A stretch of DNA of 17,037 nucleotides from assembly GCA_021307315.1 (NCBI GenBank), contig JAJSPD010000226.1:1-17037 (forward strand), in the 5' to 3' direction. The notes under the pieces are model-generated. The model did no database searches, was not told where the DNA came from, and saw only the letters and a program-made list of their open reading frames with translations. The DNA comes from Bisporella sp. PMI_857 (taxonomy: Eukaryota > Ascomycota > Leotiomycetes > Helotiales > Helotiaceae). Both the position numbers and the translations under genes were made by a program. How positions within the stretch are numbered: the stretch's first letter is position 1; each line of letters starts with the position of its first letter. Below, piece after piece: positions 8,918 to 14,530 of this stretch.

Positions 8918-9043
8918 CTTCAATTTTCAAGGTGGTAGTTCAGTAATTATATACTCTAGGGTGGTAGGTTGGTAATAAAAAACTTTTTGGGTGGTATCTC
9001 AGTAATATCGGGATTTTTGAGTGGTAGGTTAGTAAATTGTCGT
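8909..9043 (-). repeat. MULE right terminal inverted repeat (135 bp)
   Basis: This is the inverted copy of 6555-6689 with three substitutions. Its inner edge overlaps the last three codons and the stop of the transposase frame (TAG, 8915-8917). Confidence 0.93.
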
Positions 9044-9210
9044 TCTATATAAGAAAGAAGAAAAATTAGGAAGTCAGGAGCATAGAAATAAACATGCTCA
9101 GGGGAAGCTCCCCTATGCAGTAGTCTAGCTCAAATAGTCCTAACCATATGCCATTGGCCTGTTCCGGGACATACTATTATTGCCTTGGTCAAGCAGTCTC
9201 TAATATGTAT
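9044..9210. other. HET 3' flank between MULE and the HET stop
   Basis: Short non-coding stretch that should hold the 3' UTR of the HET gene. A small perfect stem AGGGGA-AGC-TCCCCT lies at 9100-9114. No conserved terminator can be claimed. Confidence 0.4.
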
Positions 9211-12200
9211 TTATCCAAGAACTATATATTTTAGCTCTTGCTTCTGTTCCTCCCATACTTTGTTATGTAGCATGCCAACCACGACCCTCTCTGCCCAACT
9301 AGCATTCAGATGATACTCGATCAGCATTACATTACAGATGAACCACCCCTGCACTCCCAGGTCCTTATGAAAGTCGCTATGATAGGTGCCAACTGAGCAA
9401 GGCATTCTAGAACACAATATAAACTCTCGGATGCGGTCAGGGAATATTCCTAGTCCACCAAATGTATCAAAGTCACCATACAGCTTCCCGCACTGGATGC
9501 CCATGTAGTATAAATTAATCTCGTTGGCGTACTGTGAGTCACGCGGTGGATTTGCCAGGGTGAAGTTCGTGGTTGGGATTGTAATAGCGATGAAATGTAG
9601 AAGTGGCGGATGCGGTGCAGGGCAGGCTGGTTGTAAACCAGTCAGATCGGCTAATCGACTGGTTGAAAGGTCACTAGCACCATAGTCTGTGACCGATCCA
9701 TACAGAGTACCGGCTCCCCGAGGCCTAATTACTCTTACCTGGTCGTTATCTTCTACAGCAAAAGCGTTTATTTCTGATTGGAATTTGAATTCGTAGTGTC
9801 TGCATGCCCATAGCTCCTCTTCTAACAGATGCTCTCGAAGATGATCTCCCACGTCCCCCCCAAATTTCATTTTCATGTGATCTGGAGGAAATAGTTCCCC
9901 ATCGGGCGGAGCACCACGGATATGGACGGGATATAACGGCTCATATTTAACTTCTCCTTTCCAACCAGTCCAACACCAGCTCGGAAATGACCCTCCTCTT
10001 CGTCTCTGGACCCCCAGTGAGCTAGCTGGGGTCCACAATAGGGCCATATCCAGTATGGCTTCAGGTAAAGCTGAGACGAAGTCTCCCGAACCCGCTTCCT
10101 TAAGCATTCCCAAAATTCCACTAAACGCATTAAGAGCATCCTCCTGGTACGTTAGAATCCTGCGGGTATACGCACGAACAAGCCGGATGTATACGTATAT
10201 GCAATATGTCCATACATTGGAGCTGATAGCATTTCGAGCAGCTTTGCACTCATGCAGCATAAACAGTGGGTTTTCTGGAGATGGAAATTCTTGGGCATGA
10301 ATCCAATTTTTTTCAAAGTGCGTTGTATCGTGGTAGTCTTCGCATGTATAACCTGAATGGCACAGGAAGTAAGATTGCTGCTGGGTGATATAGAGACAGC
10401 GCCTTGAGATGAGCTTCTCTTGCATTGTCCAGGCTCGCGTGTCGTATGTTGAGTATCGAAGAGTGTCGCTCAGCTCAGAGCCACGCCATATAAGGGGTAG
10501 GCTCTTCACCCGTTTTGTGATGGCCAACAGCGGCCGTGCCTCCCCTGCTATTCCAGGAAGACCACTGTTGGCATCAAACCCGCTGGCGGCGATAACTGTA
10601 AACAAGGCGTGACCATAAACTATGTCCATACTATTGATCGCGTTTGTCTTGCCAGTAACATCGTCTTGCACGATACAGAGAGAATCGGCCCACAGGAAGC
10701 GTTCACCGAGACGATTAACAAGCTGCATAGCTGCCGTGATGACATGCGAAATAGGCGTGGAGCTCATTACAAGAGCATTCTCTTCACAGAGCTCATTAAC
10801 ATTTGCTAACGTAGTGAGCAAGCTAGCTGTGTCCCCCCACACATAGCTGATTGCCACATAGCGCTCACCAGACATTTTCCGAACGAGCTTCTGTTGCCTA
10901 ACGTCGATGAGAATAAGGTCGATAGGCTTCTCATATCGCCGCCCAGGCCAAGTATACCGGCATAACCCCTTGTGTTGTTGCTCGCAGGTCGAAAGCCACT
11001 CACGGATTCTGTTGGTGCTCAATACCTCGCGGTTGTCTAGGGAACTTTTTGGTGAATTAGCAGACGATTGTGGTCCAACTTGTCCACCTTCCTGTGATGC
11101 AAGCATCGCTTCCTCTGGACTCTGTTCTAAGCGAAGTTGTCCGCGCCGTGTACCGCCATGGTACAGTACCAGCTCATCCTGCATCACGTCAACTGTCCAG
11201 TCTCCAGGTCCATTTTTGTCTTGAGGAGCAGGATCCTGAGCAAGAATTGCTACAATGCGGTTAAATAGCTGGCAGAGGCTACAACTTACTTGTGCACGCG
11301 TTGCTTGCATGCCTGCGTATGAGAGTGTGAACGGCTTGAACAAGGCGGTTCTATGAAAAACGGCATCGAGATCGATCTGTCGACATTTCCAGCAGAAATA
11401 TTCTTCATTTGAGAAGGAGGATTTGAGATAAAACCACACTGCGCTGATAGGTGGGATGATCGACCTAGGTCGGCGGTCAGGGTATAAGCTACTCAACAAG
11501 TGCTCATTGACATATAGCTGGTGCGCAATTCGACGGAGAATAAAGTCTGGCAGCGGTATCATAGGTGATCTCAGCATGTATTCGAGTGCGAGACTTTGGT
11601 CCTGGTTCATATCCGATTCGAGCATGAATAGTTGTTTGAGGTCTCTCTTCCGCTCGATTCTCCAACGAGGTTCGTCCAAGTCTTGATATTTCTTTCCGAC
11701 CGGATCAAAAATTGGAGTTACGATTCTCTGCAGCCCCATGCTCGATTCTCCGGTTAATTCCTCAGCCATTTTGTACAACCCCTTGCTGAATTCAGTAGCA
11801 ATCTCAATAGCGAATCCAACGAAGAATGGCCCAGACAGAAACCTAAAATCGATTCTAAGATCGACAAAATCTGTTTTGACGAGGAATGAGAACTGCATAA
11901 TTAGCCAGTTCTTAAGAAATCCGAGTAAATAAAAGAATAGGACGCCGAGCAACCCCAAAGAGAACCCTAGTGTGGCTGACTCATAAATTGTCTTGAGGTA
12001 TCCGACTATAAATTCGACAGAAATTACTATAAACATCATTTCAAGATCCGGAAAATATGTTTTAGCAATAAATAGAAACATCATTATTAGCCAGACATCA
12101 TAAGAGCCGAGTAAATAGAGGCGCAACGCGTTCCAAGGCTGTAGAAAGAATAAGTTCGATATATCAGAAATGTTAGATTGTAATATTGGACCGAAAAAAC

Positions 12201-12447
12201 TTGTGGCAATTCCGTTCGCAAATCCAGTGACTGCCCCGATACAGAAGGCACCAAATACCGTCCCAATGTCAATTGCAAGGTCGGCAATATATGTTTTAGC
12301 GATATATAAGACCAGCGTACTCAGCCAACCCTTATGGATCCAGGACCGTATTATGTAGCTCAGCAAATAGAATTGCAAGGCATTTCGCAGCCTGCGCATC
12401 TCAAACAGGTATGTAGTAAGGTTAGGCATATTATATTGCAATGGCAT
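9211..12447 (-). CDS. HET-domain protein with triplicated N-terminal membrane module
   Basis: HET-domain proteins act in fungal heterokaryon (vegetative) incompatibility, where their activation kills fused cells of unlike genotype. The 1078-residue frame is uninterrupted. The HET domain spans about 529-680: YVAISYVWGD (530-539), FLWADSLCIVQDD (584-596), the YGHALFTVIAASG block and GLPG, then RAWTMQEKLISRRCLY (671-686). Conserved C-terminal blocks include FPSWCWTGWKG (821-831) and a final AERVVVGMLHNKVWEEQK. Before HET lie two CxxC pairs (352-355 and 389-392). Residues about 25-220 are strongly hydrophobic and hold three diverged copies of YLL...WL...IAKTYxxDL (27-57, 111-135, 173-197). Most HET proteins have the HET domain nearer the N-terminus and no such region. 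The start at 12447 is the farthest upstream ATG; codon 7 is an alternative. The gene converges on the NACHT-ankyrin gene. Confidence 0.9.
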   Translation of the reverse strand: MPLQYNMPNLTTYLFEMRRLRNALQFYLLSYIIRSWIHKGWLSTLVLYIAKTYIADLAIDIGTVFGAFCIGAVTGFANGIATSFFGPILQSNISDISNLFFLQPWNALRLYLLGSYDVWLIMMFLFIAKTYFPDLEMMFIVISVEFIVGYLKTIYESATLGFSLGLLGVLFFYLLGFLKNWLIMQFSFLVKTDFVDLRIDFRFLSGPFFVGFAIEIATEFSKGLYKMAEELTGESSMGLQRIVTPIFDPVGKKYQDLDEPRWRIERKRDLKQLFMLESDMNQDQSLALEYMLRSPMIPLPDFILRRIAHQLYVNEHLLSSLYPDRRPRSIIPPISAVWFYLKSSFSNEEYFCWKCRQIDLDAVFHRTALFKPFTLSYAGMQATRAQVSCSLCQLFNRIVAILAQDPAPQDKNGPGDWTVDVMQDELVLYHGGTRRGQLRLEQSPEEAMLASQEGGQVGPQSSANSPKSSLDNREVLSTNRIREWLSTCEQQHKGLCRYTWPGRRYEKPIDLILIDVRQQKLVRKMSGERYVAISYVWGDTASLLTTLANVNELCEENALVMSSTPISHVITAAMQLVNRLGERFLWADSLCIVQDDVTGKTNAINSMDIVYGHALFTVIAASGFDANSGLPGIAGEARPLLAITKRVKSLPLIWRGSELSDTLRYSTYDTRAWTMQEKLISRRCLYITQQQSYFLCHSGYTCEDYHDTTHFEKNWIHAQEFPSPENPLFMLHECKAARNAISSNVWTYCIYVYIRLVRAYTRRILTYQEDALNAFSGILGMLKEAGSGDFVSALPEAILDMALLWTPASSLGVQRRRGGSFPSWCWTGWKGEVKYEPLYPVHIRGAPPDGELFPPDHMKMKFGGDVGDHLREHLLEEELWACRHYEFKFQSEINAFAVEDNDQVRVIRPRGAGTLYGSVTDYGASDLSTSRLADLTGLQPACPAPHPPLLHFIAITIPTTNFTLANPPRDSQYANEINLYYMGIQCGKLYGDFDTFGGLGIFPDRIREFILCSRMPCSVGTYHSDFHKDLGVQGWFICNVMLIEYHLNASWAERVVVGMLHNKVWEEQKQELKYIVLG
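11856..12370 (-). repeat. Threefold internal repeat encoding membrane modules of the HET protein
   Basis: On the minus strand, three copies of a unit encode YLLSYIIRSW...IAKTYIADL, YLLGSYDVWL...IAKTYFPDL and YLLGFLKNWL...LVKTDFVDL. DNA similarity persists at the KTY/KTD core: ATATGTTTTAGC on the plus strand at 12289-12300 and 12055-12066, with a diverged copy near 11869-11880. Module spacing is 78 and 62 residues, so the linkers differ. Confidence 0.7.
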
Positions 12448-13118
12448 TTAATGAGATTTGAATACAATAGAAAATATACTGGATCAGCGATGCAACAGTA
12501 AACGAGTGGGTAATTACAAGGCGTGGTATGAAGATAGAGATTACAGTAGGAAGGTCGGGCGCCTGATAAGAAGCCTGCTTTCCTCTTACGTAAGAATCGG
12601 GGGTCTATGGCGCAACTTGGCGCCTGCTCTATTTTGCCCTCTGCTAACTGGCCTGCCCGGCTCGAATACAGCCTAACTCGATCTGAACTAAAGAAGAAAA
12701 TTAATAAGAAGATCAAGAGGATTTAATAACAAGAGCCTTGAGATAATTTAAATATCATTTGTGATTATAATTAATAATATTGCCCTACTACCTATGCCAG
12801 GCCTGTGTTTTGGCGAAACACAAGAGATCCCGCGCCCTGATTGGCCGAGGCGATGCTAACTCATCAAGATCTAGCGAAACACAAGGTCATTGAAACACAA
12901 TTCTCTTAAGCCTAGCTCTGCTAGCCAAACCAGCCCTCCTTATCATGTTTTCATATAAGGCTACGCATCAGGTTGTCGTATGTCAACTCTGTAAGTCTTA
13001 TATTGTTCCGGGGCACAGTAGCGAGAGACCACTGAGAGACCCGTTGGCTGGCAGTCAAATGATCACGTGACAATGTGTTAGATCGCTAAGGAGCTTAGGG
13101 GTCTAGGACCACCTAAGA
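12448..13118. other. Intergenic region: HET promoter side and left flank of the LINE
   Basis: No gene is visible. The part next to 12447 should hold the HET promoter and 5' UTR on the minus strand, but I see no strong TATA box. 12805-12900 carries the GAAACACAA repeats listed separately, with the CCAATCAG-type word ATTGGCCGAGG between them. CACGTGA-type palindromes occur near 13064. The 5' limit of the LINE cannot be set precisely because its 3' end, and so its target-site duplication, is outside the window. Confidence 0.5.
12805..12900. repeat. GAAACACAA repeats, possible degenerate transposon end
   Basis: GCGAAACACAAG occurs at 12813-12824 and 12874-12885, and GAAACACAA again at 12892-12900. 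The first copy pairs with GTGTTT at 12805-12810 to form a short hairpin. Repeated short words of this kind with internal inversion resemble terminal or subterminal repeats of fungal Tc1/mariner-pogo elements, but no transposase remains and no second end was found. Confidence 0.35.
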
Positions 13119-13150
13119 AGTCAGCCAGCAATCAAGTCAGCCAGCAATCA
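13119..13150 (+). repeat. 16-bp direct tandem repeat before LINE ORF1
   Basis: AGTCAGCCAGCAATCA occurs at 13119-13134 and unchanged at 13135-13150, 31 bp before the ORF1 ATG. Short tandem units in LINE 5' UTRs often belong to internal promoters; that role is inferred. Confidence 0.7.
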
Positions 13151-13180
13151 AATTAGTGAGAATCGGTAGTTGTGTGGAGG

Positions 13181-14530
13181 ATGGAGGTCGTGACGCGTCA
13201 GTCGAGCCGGGAACGCGTCAAGACGTCAAAGGCATTAGAATGGAGCAAGAGAAGTTCTAGAGCGGTAGCAAGCGATACAGAGGACACGATTGAAGTAATT
13301 GAGGAAGCTCCCATGCCGTTGCAAACTAGACGAACGGGGATCGGCGCGCATCCCAAGGAGCAAAGTGTGGCGACGAAGGTTAAGGCGCTCGCCGCGAAGG
13401 CAGGAGAACGTCCTGCAACAGCGGCAGCGACCCCGAACCAGCCGGTACACGAAAAAGCGAACGCAAGCGCAAATATGCAGATCAAAGTGCTCACTGACTT
13501 GGTCAAGTCGCTGTTGAAAGCAATGGAGGAACAGAAGAAGGAGCACGTGACCCAGATCAAAACCATAACGCGGACCTTCACGGAGCAGATAGAAACACTT
13601 AAGGCAGAGCTTAAGGCAGAGCTTAAGGCAGAGGTTACAGATATGACGGAAAAGATTCAGACCCAGCTGTCCAATGCCCAAGCACCGTCAAGCCCATCCC
13701 CATCGTATGCAGAGGTCGCCCGAACGCCACCAGAGAGTTCACCCAGCAATGTACGAACCCTCTCCCTGCGCACCACGCCGTCAACAATGACCGATACGCT
13801 GTACTGCACCGTTGACACGTCCAGAGTTGGGGAGGGAGAGAGAAGCAAGGCCCAACCTGGGGCAGTTCGGAAGGCGATTGAGGAGGAGATTCGCACCGGG
13901 GAAGGACAAGCAAATTGGCGCTGCGCTGCGGTGATCAAAGACGCTAGGAACACGGAACGCATCAAGATTGTATGCAGAGACGAAGCTGAACTCCAACGGG
14001 TCAAGGAAGCGGCCCAGAAAACTGCGGCCGAGGGAGTCCGAGTGCTGCGAGACCAATTGTACCCAGTCAAGGTGGACAATGTCAATCGAACAACTATTCT
14101 CGATCAGGAGGGAAAGGTTTTACCAGGCGCCGCCGAAGTCCTTGGGAAGGAAAACGGTGTCCACATAGCCAAGATCGGGTGGCTCAGTAAGAAAGACGGG
14201 GGGAAAGCCTATGGTTCAATGGTTGTTTACGTCACAAAAGGCAGCGAAGCCGCACGACTGTTACAAGACCAATATTTCCATGTTGCAGGAGAGTCGGCCT
14301 ACACCAGGGTCTTCGAGCCGCGATATGGTCCACAGAAATGCTATCGATGCCAGGAAATCGGGCACAAGGCGTACTCATGCACGCAACCGCGAGTCTGTGC
14401 CAAGTGTGCTCAAGTAGGACACCATCACAGTGAATGCCAAGCAGTAATACCAAAGTGTGTCACATGCGGAGGGCCACACGAATCGCTCAGCGGGAACTGC
14501 GAAACACGCCACCGCTCCCAGGATGCGTAA
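13181..14530 (+). CDS. LINE ORF1 protein, coiled coil and three zinc knuckles
   Basis: This is a nucleic-acid-binding (gag-like) protein expected to coat the element RNA and form the ribonucleoprotein. The 449-residue frame starts at the ATG at 13181; the frame is open from a GTG at 13172. A basic, Ser/Thr-rich N-terminus is followed by a predicted coiled coil at about 100-165 (MQIKVLTDLVKSLLKAMEEQ onward, including LKAELKAELKAEV), a Pro/Ser-rich linker, a globular middle region (about 205-380), and three knuckles: C387-X2-C390-X4-H395-X4-C400, C406-X2-C409-X4-H414-X4-C419 and C426-X2-C429-X3-H433-X6-C440. This three-knuckle tail is usual for I/Tad-type ORF1. Its stop overlaps the ORF2 start by 8 nt. 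Confidence 0.9.
   Translation: MEVVTRQSSRERVKTSKALEWSKRSSRAVASDTEDTIEVIEEAPMPLQTRRTGIGAHPKEQSVATKVKALAAKAGERPATAAATPNQPVHEKANASANMQIKVLTDLVKSLLKAMEEQKKEHVTQIKTITRTFTEQIETLKAELKAELKAEVTDMTEKIQTQLSNAQAPSSPSPSYAEVARTPPESSPSNVRTLSLRTTPSTMTDTLYCTVDTSRVGEGERSKAQPGAVRKAIEEEIRTGEGQANWRCAAVIKDARNTERIKIVCRDEAELQRVKEAAQKTAAEGVRVLRDQLYPVKVDNVNRTTILDQEGKVLPGAAEVLGKENGVHIAKIGWLSKKDGGKAYGSMVVYVTKGSEAARLLQDQYFHVAGESAYTRVFEPRYGPQKCYRCQEIGHKAYSCTQPRVCAKCAQVGHHHSECQAVIPKCVTCGGPHESLSGNCETRHRSQDA
13598..13633 (+). repeat. 12-bp tandem repeat inside ORF1 coiled coil
   Basis: CTTAAGGCAGAG occurs three times without change and encodes LKAE three times. Such a repeat can change copy number by slippage without breaking the frame, altering coiled-coil length and heptad phase. 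Confidence 0.85.
14523..14530 (+). promoter_or_regulatory. ORF1/ORF2 stop-start overlap (ATGCGTAA)
   Basis: The ORF2 ATG (14523-14525) precedes the ORF1 stop TAA (14528-14530) in another frame, an 8-nt overlap. Stop-start coupling of ORF2 translation is known for some LINEs (shown for SART1, with UAAUG). The role here is inferred from the overlap. Confidence 0.6.

Larger units (their letters stand above)
6555..9043 (+). mobile_element. Mutator-like DNA transposon (MULE)
   Basis: The 2489-bp element is bounded by 135-bp inverted repeats (6555-6689 and 8909-9043), gap-free with three mismatches, and contains one MuDR-type transposase frame. The small repeat divergence suggests a fairly recent insertion. 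MULEs usually create a 9-bp duplication. Here the flanks (AATATTATT left, TCTATATAA right) do not match, and shifting the ends by a few bases does not help. It sits 18 bp after the NACHT-ankyrin stop and 167 bp before the HET stop. Confidence 0.9.

Noticed and set aside
12360..12716. 118-codon minus-strand frame upstream of the HET start
   Set aside because: Its 3' part overlaps the HET coding sequence in another frame; it is low-complexity and Cys-rich, with no domain.
13235..13681. Antisense frames opposite LINE ORF1
   Set aside because: They mirror the coiled-coil and Ala-rich codons of ORF1 and show no motif of their own.
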